64,000 nt of DNA from Adiantum capillus-veneris (GCA_014529385.2 CM043949.1:111457977-111521976), one strand, 5' to 3'; positions 22,160 through 37,689 are shown, counted from the stretch's first letter. The notes: generated by a model from the letters alone, not told the origin. Program-made: numbers and translations.

Positions 22160-23380
22160 TCAGCAGCGGCATGATCTTCCATCAGCATGGCATTTTGGGG
22201 TTAATAAGACAATTGAGCTTCTCTCCCGTGACTTTTGGTGGCCTCAAATGTGGAAGCTTGTCAAGGAGTATGTAGGCACTTGTGACACTTGCAATAGATC
22301 AAAGGCCCCTTGTCATCGTCCTCATCGGTTACTCCATCCTTTGCCCATTCCAAGCAAACCATGGTCATCCATCTCCATGGATTTCATTGTAGAGCTACCC
22401 TTGTCACTAGGATTTGACTCCATTTTAGTAGTCGTGGATCGGTTTACAAAAACGGCACACTTCATTCTAACCACTAAAACCATCACCAACAAAGGTACTG
22501 CCGAACTCTTTCTACACCATATCTATCATTATCATGGATTACCGGATGACATAGCTTTTGATCGACACCCACAATTCATCTCTAGCTTTTGGAAAAGCTT
22601 ATTCAAGCTAAGTCTCAAAGTACAAATCAACCTCTCCTCAGCCAATCACCCACAAAGCGATGGACAAACAGAGAGAGTAAATCAAGTTTTGGAACAATAT
22701 CTCCGTTGTACTATCAATTATCACCAGGACAATTGGATCGAGCTCCTACCACTAGCAGAATTCTCCTACAATAACAGTTTTCACGCCTCCACCCATTACA
22801 CTCCATTCTTTGCTAGTTATGGTCAACATCCCAAACAGGATATCCAAAGGCACCATCAAGTCAAGAATCCCGTTGCTATTCATCTTGCACAACAATAATC
22901 TGCGATTCACAAAGAACTTACAATTCATATTAAAGAATCTCAATCCAAGTATAAGGAAAGTGCAGATCTCCATCACATGCCGCATCCAAAATACAAAGAG
23001 GGGGATAAAGTGTGGCTCCTTCGGCATGATATACGTTCATCTCGTCCTTGTCAAAAGATCAATCACCAAAGGCTTGGCCCGTTTAAGATTATCTGTCAAG
23101 TCAATCCAGCTACCTAGCGACTCTAGTTGCCCTCATCCATGAAAATCCATCTGTACTTTCATGTCTCCGTCCTAGAACCTTGTCAAGCATAGAACATCCC
23201 AGAAAGAACCCTACAACCACCTCCTCGGGTTGAGATTCAAGGACATGATGAATATGAGGTTGATAAAGTCCTAGATTCTCAAGTTTCGCATTGCAGGTTA
23301 CAATACTTGGTGCATTAGAAAGGCTATGATGTCAGTGAAAGAACCTGGGAACCACACACAATCTTCAACATGCACCTCTC
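22160..23380 (+). pseudogene. Integrase and chromodomain of gypsy B, 3' half of split pol
   Basis: The zinc-finger histidines lie right after the CACTA insertion (22168-22190) and the cysteines in CDTCNRSK near 22283-22306. The integrase core has WSSISMDFIVELPLS, VVVDRFTKTAHFI, HGLPDDIAFDRHPQFISSFW and NHPQSDGQTERVNQ. The second aspartate block reads FDRHPQF rather than the usual SDRDxxF, so the catalytic Asp is replaced by His. A GPFKIICQVNPA segment and a KIHLYFHVSVLEP block follow, then a chromodomain (about 23249-23375; EYEVDKVLDSQ to ERTWEP) interrupted by a TAG where most relatives have Trp. Stops at 22896 and around 23120 and 23190 also break it. Confidence 0.88.
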
Positions 23381-23447
23381 AAAGTCCAAGAACATCCATG
23401 GAAGCCCCAGTCAAGGAACATCACCGCTCCTTGTGGAACTCGTCGCT

Positions 23448-24072
23448 AGAGGAGAGGGTAATGTCATGGATGCTTGAGAGTCATCCATCGTTGATGTCAT
23501 CGCTTGTGTCATCGCATGTATCATTGCCTGTGTCATCACCTGCATCATCGTTGATGTCATCGCATGCATCATCATCTATGTCATCGCCTGCATCATCGCC
23601 TATGTCATCGCCCACATCATCACTAGAAGATTCTAGAAGCTTGGAGGAGATATCGGAAGAATCTAGAAGCTCTAGAAAGTGGAAGAAGGATCTAGAAGGT
23701 TCTAGAATAGCTAGAAGGAACACGAAGGTTCTAGAAGATTCTAACCTCCTCAAGAAGAACCTAGAAAGTTCTAACCTCCTCAAGTAACCTCCTCAAGCAC
23801 TAGTATACATAGGGGTCTTGGGCCACAAGCCCCTCAGTCTTGCCAACACCAGTTGTGAGGCTCCTATGAGGAAATCCCTCTTCTAGTTCTCATGTACAAG
23901 TCTTGTCCTTGCAATCAAGCCTTGTCTTGTACTCAAGTCATGTCCAAGTCTTGTATCTAGCTCTCCTAATATAGTATTAAGTCTCGTAATCAATATTAAG
24001 CTTATCATCAAGTCCAAGTTCTTGTACATTGTGGGTGCCTCCTCTTGCTTTCTTCTAGCTCTATACGCACTC

Positions 24073-24073
<1 letters not shown>
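23448..24073 (+). repeat. Polypurine tract and 3' LTR of gypsy B
   Basis: A purine-rich stretch GAGGAGAGGGTAA near 23450-23461 is followed by TGTCATGG at 23462, a convincing PPT/LTR junction. The LTR then contains a minisatellite of ATGTCATCG/TGCATCATCG words (23484-23625), the segment homologous to the 5' LTR remnant (23655-23837), and unique sequence to about 24073, where a (GA)n tract begins. The right edge is set only by that tract and is uncertain. Confidence 0.75.
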
Positions 24074-24111
<38 letters not shown>

Positions 24112-24359
24112 AGGAGTAGGCACTCAAATAAAATGAGTTGATCTATTAACCTCTTTAAAATGCCAACATGACCTATGACACCAATCTATAAAATACACAC
24201 ACACACACACACACACAGAGAGATCCAAACAAGAGACCAACAGCTTGCAATTTTTGAGAAATGTGTTATAGTATCTAATAAAAAATTCAAATACTGGTGT
24301 GTTTATGGTATGTTGCTAAAGCTTCTTAGTCCCAATACTTACCTATTATTGCATGTATT
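24074..24359. other. Microsatellite spacer
   Basis: (GA)n at 24074-24108 and (AC)n at about 24194-24217, with short non-coding sequence around them. No gene is seen. Confidence 0.7.
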
Positions 24360-25683
24360 ATGATTTTGTTAGGATTAAGATCTCACAGAATGAAGAGGCA
24401 GAGGGTCGATCTAGAGATTGTCTTTGGTGAAAAGGAAGCAGAAGGGAGACCACCTCAATTGCTGAGAGGCTCCTTAAAGAGAGATGTGGACTTTGCGGAG
24501 GCCAGAGATATATTTCCTAGAGATGATGTTATGGGGATAGAGGAACCCCCCAATGACGTAGAAGCATCATAACATGAAGAAGTTCCTGTAATCTTGAAGC
24601 TTCAAGTGACTAGCACAAAAAAGAGAGACATTTATCTTTCTTTCGAGTGCAAGCCAGCTACAAAATGTAAGGAGGAAGGGGTAGATGGTGTTGAAAATCA
24701 TGCATGTGTGGATGAAAGACTGTTTGATATTGCAATATCTGCAAGAGATGCTAAAATGTTCGACAAGGTTTCTTCTATTTTTAATGCCCCATTTATTCTT
24801 GATGACCTTATAGCTTAGCACAGTATTTCCTCAAGTCTGAAAGAGACATGTTTGAGCTTAAGGTCCAAAGGGACAGGGTGGTTCTTGCTGACATGGTGGT
24901 GGTCCACTTAAAAGATTGTGATTCCACAAGATGATCGTACAAGAAGTACCATAAGCTGCCTATCATTTATAGACCATCATGGTGTCCTATGCACAACGAG
25001 ATTGCAATCTAATCGAAGAATCCTTTGACTTCCTTCTATTCTTATATTCTTTATTTGCTAGTCTCTTGAAGGATCCTTTAGAGGTAATGGAGGAAGAGGA
25101 TCTACCACCCAATGAACAAGATGATGAGGAAATGGAGTCCAATGAGGTGCCCGAGATTGAGGAGGATATTGATCTTGAGGTGGGGGCTAAAGAGGTGGAA
25201 TGAAGCAAAATACTCTCACTTAAAACATCTGAAATCAAACTACCTATAGATGTGTCTGGCTTTAATGAGAATCAAGCCATATTGATGCTACCTGGACTTC
25301 CAGAGTTCAAATTTGGTGAGAGATCATACATTTTCCTCCATGACATTCAAAGTACATTTTTTTAAGGGAGGACTTTTCTCTTGCCACGATCTCAAAATTT
25401 CAAGAGGGGAGGAGGGGATTTATATTTGATGTCAGCAGTGACGAGGCGATGGAAACCTCTAGTAACCCAATGGAGGGCCTCAAACTCCGCTTTGATAAGG
25501 TAGAAAAGTATAGAGAGACACTCCCAGATGAGACTACCTTCCAAGCTATCAGAAACAACCTCACGCCATCAACTAGTAATCAAGAAGTAGAGGAGTGGTT
25601 TACGCATCCCGCACAAGGGTCCACAAGGTCAATGGACCTATGGAAGGATAACTTATATATGCAAGATGAGAGCTTCGTGGTAG

Positions 25684-25714
<31 letters not shown>

Positions 25715-26200
25715 AAAAAAGAATTCTCACTCCCAATGTCTTTCTCTAACTCAACCTTTTGTGTACAGTCAAATGGATTACTAAAAAACAATGACTTCCT
25801 TCGTCACCAAACAAGAGAGTATCATGAAAGGGATGCAGCACAATGACAATACCTTGCTAGACTGTGTGAGGCACCCATACTAGTCTTTCAAAATGGAATG
25901 TCCCAAGAGGAAAGTACTACAACATTTTCCCTCAAGATGCTCTCACGCTTCCTAGGTGGACCAATGCTACCACAAAATGCAGACAAAGTTATCCTTGTCA
26001 ACAAAGTTTTTGCGACAAAATGTCTTGGATACTGTCTGGGGTACATTGGTGGTCGTGCAATTTATTATTACACATACACAACAATGGTTCTCACTTTAAG
26101 GAAGAAAAACCCAAATGAACTCTTAGATTTTGGAAAACATTTAGTGATCCGATACAAGGGTAATGTGCCAAAAGATATCCACTATCTGCCATCAAGTTGA
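24360..26200 (+). pseudogene. Unidentified decayed coding region, plus strand
   Basis: Several open segments follow one another in the same direction but different frames: 24360-24572, 24594-24818 (KKRDIYLSFECKPATKC; FNAPFILDDLIA), about 24820-24960 (FLKSERDMFELKVQRDRVVL), 24979-25203 (acidic, Glu/Asp-rich end), 25449-25784 and 25898-26200. The order and shared strand suggest one old gene broken by stops and frameshifts, but I do not recognise the family. A homopolymer block C21A16 at 25684-25720 interrupts it. The minus-strand gene relic at 26200-28620 points towards it; the two may be parts of one lost element. Confidence 0.35.
25684..25720. repeat. C21A16 homopolymer block
   Basis: Twenty-one C followed directly by sixteen A. 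Such a junction is rare in natural sequence and prone to sequencing or assembly error, so exact lengths should not be trusted. Confidence 0.9.
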
Positions 26201-28620
26201 GAGACTTGTGACTTGTACAGGATCTATTAAATCATTAGGCATATCTTGTACATGTTGTGACCTAAAATCAAATTCTCTTGATCCACCTATGGTTAACATA
26301 TTGCATTGTCTCTCTCCACTTTCTTTGGCCTTCACCAGAACTGGAGTTGTTAAATGCCTCTGTTCGTTTCCTTTTATTTTGTTGCAAATGTCTAATTTCT
26401 TGTGATGGTGTCGAACAATCCAATACATGTTTTGGTTGCAGCCGGTGAAGGATTCTGCGATAAAACCACTGAAACAACTCCTTAAAATAGTTTGCCTTAC
26501 CTCGAGATACACCATGTTGTGTATGTCTAAAATATGCATTTCTGACCATGTAATGAGACTTTTCCAAGCCTTGGGTGTTCCATATGCCTAGGTTTTGATA
26601 CTTTTGAATGAAGTATGGTAAGTAATTGAAAATGATGTGCTGCAAATAAAACAAGTTGTTCGGAATTTTAAACATCCTTTTAGTCCTTTTCATTTAAAAG
26701 GGTGCTTTAACAATACCATGTAATGAGTAATCTGAGTTTCAATCCATGCTGTCTTAAATGCTTTATTTAGTAGCTAAAGGTTCTCCTTAAACTTGTTTAG
26801 ATAATTTTGTGTCCACTCATCTTTGTCACACATCTGAAATAGCACATCGATGGAGTGCCATACTTCACCCTTGGCATTGCAAGTTGTGGTTTCCTAGTCC
26901 TTCACTGCCATATACATATTTTTCCATTGCTGAAACTCAATTTTGATGACTTAGGTGGACTGATATATGCTTTCACACTTGGTTATCTTCTTATCTTTCA
27001 TGCATGTTGCTTTAGATAAAAAATGGTGTGCCCTGATTCCACCAATAGATGGTTTTCAAGGTACATCTTTATCATTGGTTGACCTTTTCTCGTCCCGCTG
27101 GATTTTCACATTGCCCCCATGGAGACCCATCTCTAACAAAACCAATTCAAGCGCCTCTATGGCTACCTTTTGTACTTTTGAGTGCTTGATTTTCCAAGCA
27201 AACCCAATGTACAGATACACCAATGTACAAATGTGGACATTGACAAGTGGAATATCCAAAATTGGGTGGAAATTAGGATCCTCATTATGGCTAGTAGGAG
27301 CCTTTCTCCACCATTTTAGGACCATCATCTTTGCAGGCTCCATGCAATACAAGCATAGAGACTTTAACATAGCACCCATTCCATAATTATACATACACTT
27401 CAGTGTTTTAAGTTCATCTACAAGATTCCATTGGACTTGAAAGTCTCCCCTCCCATTTACAACGAACACCTTTCCTTGATTCATTTGTTAATCAATGATA
27501 TCAGTCACTAGGGGTTTGATGGAACACCCAATAAAAAATGTCGTGGTCTTTTTTCTTTACCTTCAAGATTAAATCCTTATGAGACATGAAACTAAATCTA
27601 AAAATTAGCTTCAAAACAAAATGCAAAATGCCACGTGTCTTTTCAAATGTTACATTATAGAACTCAACAATTCTAGTTTGCAACAAAGTGAAGTCCATGA
27701 AGATATTTTTGTACTCAACATAGGTTACAATTGTTCCTTGAGATCTATACATATTATCAATATGAAATGGACATCCAATGAAGTCTATCTGTGCATGGTT
27801 GAGTTGAAGTCTCTCTTTCTAAACACTTGCTGCTATTGGTAGAAGTTTCGACTTTATTCCATTCTTCACAAAAATGGAGGAGATAGACTGCTGAATAGAT
27901 GAGTATCCTCTCTTACTCACGTCAAGGGAGTCAAATGTGCCTTGTATTTCACTGGCAGGAACTGCACTCTTTGTAATAAAACGGTCAAAAACATCCCGCT
28001 GCAAACCCTTTTACTTTTTGTCATTGATTGTATCCTTTGCAAGACCACTTGTTATCAAAGGCTTCAATTGCTTTCCTACATTGGCCTTTGGATCTATGTT
28101 TTCTATTGTCTGGATATATAGCATGTCTACGTAGAAAACATAACAGACATAAGAAAAAACTATGTATAGGTGAAATAAACTATAAGGTTCACAATCGTGA
28201 CCTCAATGGTTGGATTCTTTTCTTGAGACCTCCAGAGCCAACCTTCAAGGTTTCAAGATTCCGTAGTCTCTTCTTTCACACACGAGCACCTAAGCTTGTA
28301 TCTTTCCTTTGTAAGTTTTGCACTTTTTCTTGCAAGCAAGACCTATATTTATTGTGTGCACTACAAAAGGGTTTTTTGGTCCTCACAATGCAAATTAGAA
28401 AGTCATAGAATCTCATTTTCTTGATGTTGAACCATGCTTTTTTGAATTTTTGATTTCCCAGTTAGAGCTTTGCAGAAGTCAAGTAAACCATTTTGTACGT
28501 CTTCAAAAAAGGTCAATAAAGTAGTGGTATTTGCAAACACAGGGGAGGCTTGGTCATAGGATTCAAAGGATAGAGTGAGCCATTTGTCCATAAATCTATG
28601 TGTTTTGCTCCCTCTAGTCC
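26200..28620 (-). pseudogene. Unidentified decayed gene, minus strand, about 2.4 kb
   Basis: On the minus strand, coherent protein segments follow in order: an Arg/Lys and Gln-rich opening (28400-28600; FMDKWLTLSFESYDQASPVF just before FANTTTLLTFFEDVQNGLLD), a coiled-coil-like part near 28250-28330, a middle part (27501-28004), a segment with VNVHICTLVYLYIGFAWKIK and MGLHGGNVKIQRDEK (27056-27484), then KPSIGGIRAHHFL (about 27010-27060), and a C-terminal part with LGIWNTQGLEKSHYMVRNAY and FRHTQHGVSRGKANYFKELF (26268-26693). Stops and frameshifts are frequent. The composition is clearly protein-like and the segments fit one polypeptide, but I cannot name the family. Confidence 0.5.
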
Positions 28621-28974
28621 GAGTCTTTATTTCTCGGTGGGTGTAACGATTGTGTTTGTTTTACTTCACTTGCATAAAGGCTCATATTCATGATTCAAAT
28701 CAACATGTAGATGATATTTATGTCATTTAGTGAGAAGGTTTCAGGGGGTGGATGAAGAAGCCATGAATACATAGTTCAAGAAAATCAAGAAACAAAAGAG
28801 TAGAATGCCATTAGTCCCTACTGCATACATCATATGGAGAAGAACTTCCCTCCTATAGACAAGGTGCATTCAATATAACTCAAAAAGGAAACCACATCAA
28901 TCATTACGGCTGTTATGACTGTTGAAAGAATCCACTTTGAAGTACACTTTTTCAACGGTTGATGAGGTCACCTT
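28621..28974. other. Flank of the copia element, no gene
   Basis: Continuation of the region upstream of the minus-strand relic. No convincing coding sequence is seen up to the copia LTR. Confidence 0.5.
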
Positions 28975-29201
28975 TGTTACCATTTACATATGGTAGTGAT
29001 GTGTGTGAACCTACTAGGACCGCCGGGGCAGTTTTTCCCTCTTTAGGAGGTTTTTTCCCCCGTGCATTGTATATACATCCAACACTCTAGGGCTATCTAT
29101 CTTTCCATTGTACACTAAGTAACACACTCTCTATTGTGTGCCTTGAGCTTCCTTTGTCTTCTCCAAGCTGTGTACGTTTCTCTGCAACCCTAATTCCAAC
29201 A
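28975..29201 (+). repeat. Copia 5' LTR
   Basis: 227 bp, TG...CA termini, with a CTAGGACCGCCGGGGCA segment and a GTATATACA word shared with the 3' LTR. The U3/R/U5 boundaries are not evident. Confidence 0.95.
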
Positions 29202-29202
29202 A

Positions 29203-29216
29203 TTGGTATCAGAACA
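29203..29216 (+). other. Copia primer binding site
   Basis: TTGGTATCAGAACA follows the 5' LTR after one base. It matches the initiator tRNA-Met complement TGGTATCAGAGC over its first ten bases. Confidence 0.9.
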
Positions 29217-29563
29217 GGTTGCGTCCTCCCGGGCTCAGTCGCCATCTGCTCCAGTACATTCCTGCTCACTTTCTCCGATTCCAGTGAGCTTTCGCGAGCG
29301 CTCGCAGATCGACAAATATTTTGGGTGAGCTCGTAGAGCTTGGTCTGCTCATATTTTTTATTCGGGCTCATTTCGGCCTCCGTTTTCACTATAGGTAGTA
29401 CTGCACATACTATTTCGTCATTTTGTGCAGAATTTCTGTCAGTGCCGTTTTCTGCATAACAGGTGCCTTGAAGTTTTCTGTGGTTTGTGCTATATAGCAC
29501 ATGTTGTTCCCATTCTGTTTCTCCTATTTTCGGGCAGTTTTCACATCAGGTGTAGCATTTATC

Positions 29564-32500
29564 ATGGCTGACAACAACAACACAGATGTGTTCAAGATGT
29601 TTGCTGTTGAGGACAGGTTGGATGGGGACAACTACCCTACGTGGGCTTATATGATGAAACTTGTTCTTGTGTCAAAGGGCGTCTGGAACATTGTGCAGGG
29701 CATTGATGTATGTCCTAGTTCTGAGGATGTAGGCGAAGTTGAGGATGTTGTAGGTCTTGCTGCAAGGACTGCTGCTATTAGAGTTGTTTTGCCTACAGCA
29801 GAACAAGCTTGTTGGGATGTAAAGGATGTGTAGTCTCATGCATTGATTACGTTGTCTGTGAAGCGCACCATTGCTCCTCACATTTGTTCAGCAAAATCTG
29901 CAAAACAGGCTTGGGATATTCTAGCAGGTCTTTATGCACCGCAATGAGGCTAAAATTGCTTTGCTGCTTAAAGAGTTGGAGTCGAAGATTATGCATGAGG
30001 AAGATGATATGGACACTTTCCTTGCTAGTGTCAAGGATATCAATGATCAACTCATTTCTGCAAGTGAAATCATTTCAGACAGTTCCCTTGTGCAGACTAT
30101 TCTTGATGCCTTACCAGATTCTTACCAGAATTTTGCTAGTACTTGGAGACTGATGACCCAAGGAAATTCTGAAGTTGTCAAGTTTGATGCATTATGCACA
30201 TTGCTGTTGCAAGAGTCACTTTCTAGAAAAAACAGGACTAGGCAGCATGTAGTTGAACAGGGTTTTATTGCTTCTCAAAGAAAAGGTGGTAACATTAATG
30301 CAGCCACTTCTTATGGTTTTGCTACGAGTGGCAAAAATTATGTTCCTAATGCTTTTGCTGGCAGCAATTTATCTGGAAATTCTGGTGATAAGGGCAAAAA
30401 GAAGATGCATTGCCATTATTGTAAAGCTAATGATCACTTGATCAAGTCGTGTCCTAAGTTGAAGGCCAAAGAGGCTAAGAAGAAAGAGGGTGGTTCCACT
30501 ACAAATGTTGGTTCCACTACAAATGCAACCATTGTTGAGTCTTCTGTGAAAGGAGACTGTAATGCTGATGTTGATGTAGAATGGGCTTTTAGCGCAGAGT
30601 GCACTTACAATCCTGCTATCCATGATGCATGCTTGTCAGTTGCTGTAGATTCACATGTGTGGTATTTCGACAGTGGTGCTACAAATCACATTACCTCACA
30701 TCATGAATTGTTTACCTCTCTTGAGTCTGTCCCTCCTGGGAATTCAGTCACTTGTGCCAATAATGCCTCTTATCCAGTTCAGGGAGTTGGAAAGATTGTG
30801 CTTACTGCTGCAAATGGCAGTACCTTCACACTTGTTGATGCACTTTATGTACCTGGGATCAAGAAGAATATCTTATCTGTATCCGCACTTGATAGACTTG
30901 GACTTGTAGTCAAATTTGTGCATGACAGATGTACAGTTGATGATCTCAGTTCTGGTGATGAAATTGTTGCATCTGGCTTTTGTGCCGTGGGTTGTATAAG
31001 CTCACTTTGTATGACAAGTGTGGACAAAATTTTGCAAATGATGTTGTAGATTCAAGGGCTATTTTAGATGAAAAACTTTCGCATGCACGTTTTGGTCATC
31101 TGAATTTTTCCTGTTTGCTGCGTTTGCAGAAATCTGATATGGTTGCTTCTTTGCCGCCTCTTGAAGCACCTGTCAAACATGTTTGTGAAGGCTGTATTTT
31201 GGGTAAGATGCAGCGTTCTAAGTTTCCAAAGGATGGTTCAATTCGGGCCACATGGAGGTTGCAGCTTGTGCATAGTGATGTTTGTTGGCCCATGCAAACT
31301 TCGTCCTTGGGAAATTACCTGTACTTCGTGACTTTCATTGATGATTACTCCAGGCATGCATGGGTATTTCCGCTTAAAGCAAAGTCCGAAGTTTTATGTG
31401 CTTCAAACAATTTCTGGCTATGGCTGAAAATGTCTCGAAATGTACTATGGGCACCCTCCGTTCTGATAAAGGGGGGGAGTATATGTCTCATGAATTTAAT
31501 GCATTTCTGGCTAGTCGTGGGATAAAACACCAATGTACAGTGCCTTATACACCTCAACAAAATGGTGTTGCTGAGAGGAAAAAAAGGTCACTAACGGAAA
31601 TGGCACTATGTATGGTCAAAAGTCAAGCTTTGCCGCATTCTTTTTGGCTTGAGGACATCATGTGTGCCACTTATGTACTTAACAGGTGTCCTACAAAAGC
31701 TTTGCAGGATATTACTCCATATGAAGCATGGCATGATAGAAAGCCTTCTATTGATCACATGCGTGTTTTTGGTTGTTTGGCATATGCTTTGGTGCCACAA
31801 ACACAACGCAGAAAATTGGATGATAAGGCTGTCAAATGTATTTTTGTTGGTTATAGTGATGAAAGCAAAGGTTACAGGTTGTATCAACTGCAAACAAAAC
31901 ATATTCTGGTTTCACGGGATGTAGTGTTTGTGAAAGATTCTGTTCAGCCCTTGCTGTCATGTACTAGAGACAGTAATGTAAGCTCACAGGACATTTATGA
32001 CACTTTGTTGCCTCTTTTTAGTGGTGGAAATACGAATGTAAGTTCCAATGAGGCAAATGTATAGCCTATGGGGGTTTCTGAAAATGTTTTAGAACAGCCT
32101 ATTACTGATGCAGATGTACATGATGTACTTGATGAGGAAAGGGCTGAAAATGAGCAGGCTAGAGGTATGCCAAAATGGCTGGTGCACACTTTGCGTGACA
32201 GTAAATTGGATGCACCTTTATCTAGTCGTACTCGTTCAGGCTCTCGCCATGCATCTTATGCATCAGATTGTTATGCTTTGGCTTTGTCTAGCTTACATGA
32301 TGTTGAGGAGCCTCTGTCTTTTGATGAAGCACAGAATTCAGAAAATTGGATTGCTGCCATGAAATCAGAATATGATGCACTTATAGAGAATGACACATGG
32401 ACTTTATGTGATTTGCCTCCTGGCAAAAAGGCCATTGGTACGAAGTGGGTTTACAAGTTGAAACGCAAGCCGGATGGTGAGATAGATCGCCATAAGGCTC

Positions 32501-33846
32501 GACTTGTTGCAAAGGGTTATGCACAACAAAAAGGCATAGATTATGAAGAGACTTTTTCTCCCACTTGTCGTATGACTACTGTGCATTTTCTATGTGCATT
32601 GGCAGCTCATTTTGGTTGGGATGTACATCAATCAGACATTGTTACTGCTTTCTTGAATGGTGACATATTTGAGGAAGTTTATGTAACGCAGCCTCGCGGT
32701 TTTGTCATAAAAGGACAAGAGGACAAAGTGTGCAAATGTAAGAAGGCTTTGTATGGGTTGAAGCAATCTCCTCGTGCTTGGTATGAGAAAGCTGACACTC
32801 ATTTGGTTAAACGAGGCTTTCGAAACAGTCCAACAGAAAGCACATTGTATGTAAAGCGTGAGGATGATGTATTTCTCATTGTGGTTCTTTATGTTGATGA
32901 TTTGCTGATCACTGGACCAAATGAGAGACATATTGCTGAATTTAAGGCTGATTTGAATGCTACTTTCAAGATGAAATATTTGGGGCTGTTGCATCATTAC
33001 TTGGGTATACAGTTTAAGCAGTGTGATGGTGGTATTGCCTTGTGTCAGAAAAGTTACATAGAGACATTGCTATGTAAGTTTGGACTTGAGGATTGCAAAC
33101 CTATTGCCACTCCCATGGAAACAGGTTTGAAGTTGAGTCTACATGATGCTGGCGATCCTGCTGATGTCACTCTTTACCAAACTGCTATTGGCTGCCTCAT
33201 TTATGTATGCAACACGAGGCCAGATATTCAGTTTGCAGTCTCGCAGGTCAGCAGATTTATGCATAGCCCAGGGTCTAAGCATTGGCAGGCTGTCAAGAGG
33301 ATTTTCCGCTACCTTAGTGGCACTTTACATCTTGGCTTGTTTTATCCCAAGGGGGGGTCATTGCCGCCAGACTTACATGCTTTTTCGGACTCAGATTGGG
33401 CTGGTTGTTTTGACACGCGAGTGTCCACAAGTGGTTTTTGTTTCATGCTTGGCAGTTCATGTATATCATGGTTGAACAAGAAGCAACCTACTGTGGCCAC
33501 TTCGAGTTGTGAGGCTGAGTACAGGGCAGTCTTCACAGCTACGGTTGAGTGTGTATGGCTCAGACGCCTTATGACTGACTTGGGTGTTGGACAGGACACT
33601 GCCAACACTATCTACACTGACAGTCAGAGCGCATTGGCAGTTGCGAGGAACCCAGTTTTTCATGCTCGCACAAAGCACATTGAGGTGCATTACCACTATG
33701 TCAGGGAGAGGCTCTCAGCAGGAGAGATCAGCTTGGCTTATGTGCCAACACAGGACAACCTTGCAGATCTTTTCACAAAGGCATTGTCTCGTGAGAAGCT
33801 TGAAGCTTTCCGCAAAGCTTTGGGCTTACTCCCCTTTGTGGACTGA
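29564..33846 (+). pseudogene. Copia gag-pol polyprotein, broken
   Basis: Gag starts at the ATG 29564 (MADNNNTDVFKMF; then LDGDNYPTWAYMMKLVLVSK). An in-frame TAG lies at 29831-29833 and a frameshift near 29935. The CCHC knuckle (CHYCKANDHLIKSC) is at 30411-30452, protease DSGATNH at about 30667-30690. A frameshift near 31000 precedes the integrase finger (HARFGHL...CEGC, 31081-31200); catalytic acidic residues appear as HSDVC, RSDKGGEY and NGVAERKKRS, with a frameshift near 31395 between the first two. TAG at 32062-32064 is in frame with what follows. Reverse transcriptase from about 32330 has KWVYKLKRKPDGE, RLVAKGY and YVDDLLITG (32889-32915); RNase H ends with FSDSDWAGC, SCEAEYRA and a TKHIEVHYHYVRE block, stopping at 33846. 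The RT/RNase H part is the longest intact frame (592 codons). Confidence 0.95.
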
Positions 33847-33910
33847 TCTTGTCCTCAAGGCATGGCACTTCCCTTTACTCATGTGCCAGCTCTCGTTCAC
33901 CGCATCACTC

Positions 33911-33921
33911 CAGGGGGGATT
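33911..33921 (+). other. Copia polypurine tract
   Basis: CAGGGGGGATT directly precedes the TGTTACC start of the 3' LTR, the position expected for the plus-strand primer. Confidence 0.85.
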
Positions 33922-34148
33922 TGTTACCATATACATGTGGTAGTGATGTGTGTGATCACACTAGGACCGCCGGGGCATTTTTTCCCTCTTTAGGAGGTTT
34001 TTTCCCCCGTGCATTGTATATACGCCCATCACTCTAGGGCTATCTATCTTTCCATCGCACACTAAGTAACACACTCTCTATTGTGTGCCTTGAGCTTCCT
34101 TCGTCTTCTCCAAGCTGTGTGTGTTTCTCTGCAACCCTAATTCCAACA
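33922..34148 (+). repeat. Copia 3' LTR
   Basis: 227 bp, same ends as the 5' LTR, about 14 substitutions relative to it by eye and no length difference. Confidence 0.95.
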
Positions 34149-37378
<3,230 letters not shown>

Positions 37379-37689
37379 AGTGAAGTATTACCAGTACAAA
37401 AACCTTCACATACTCCTGCAAAGATCTTGCACAGATAAGAAGCTTCTGTTAGGCTTAATCATCCCAACAACTTCAAAGTTAGAATTATTGTTTTTACCAA
37501 CAATCATATGATACCAACAAACTACTCCATGTCTCATCAAACAATAAACTTAAATTTTTTATATCAAAAGAGAAGTTGTTCTAAGTTTGATAATTTCAAA
37601 AGAATGCATGCATGCACTCACTGCCTATGGAATCCATGTTACATGTCACCAGTGTAATTTTAAAAACTTTGAAACTTCAACTTAAGCTC

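Larger units (their letters stand above)
12005..24073 (+). mobile_element. Ty3/gypsy retrotransposon B (chromovirus), split by a CACTA element
   Basis: Homologous LTR segments lie at 12005-12187 and 23655-23837 in the same orientation, with reverse transcriptase, RNase H, integrase and chromodomain between them. Gag and protease are missing: reverse transcriptase begins only about 70 bp after the LTR-like sequence. The 5' LTR lacks roughly its first 193 bp and has an inverted tail. An 8331 bp CACTA transposon occupies 13829-22159; removing it and one TCA leaves the pol similarity continuous. The element is dead. Confidence 0.88.
28975..34148 (+). mobile_element. Full-length Ty1/copia retrotransposon
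   Basis: Two 227 bp LTRs (28975-29201 and 33922-34148), both starting TGTTACC and ending TTCCAACA, flank a single polyprotein region with the copia order gag, protease, integrase, reverse transcriptase, RNase H. PBS and PPT are in place. By eye the LTRs differ at about 14 of 227 positions (about 94% identity), so the copy is not recent. The 5 bp flanks (ACCTT before, AACCC after) do not form a clear target-site duplication. Three frameshifts and two TAG codons inactivate the polyprotein. Confidence 0.97.

Noticed and set aside
23481-23783. 100-codon minus-strand ORF rich in Asp
   Set aside because: Antisense of the ATGTCATCG minisatellite in the 3' LTR of gypsy B.
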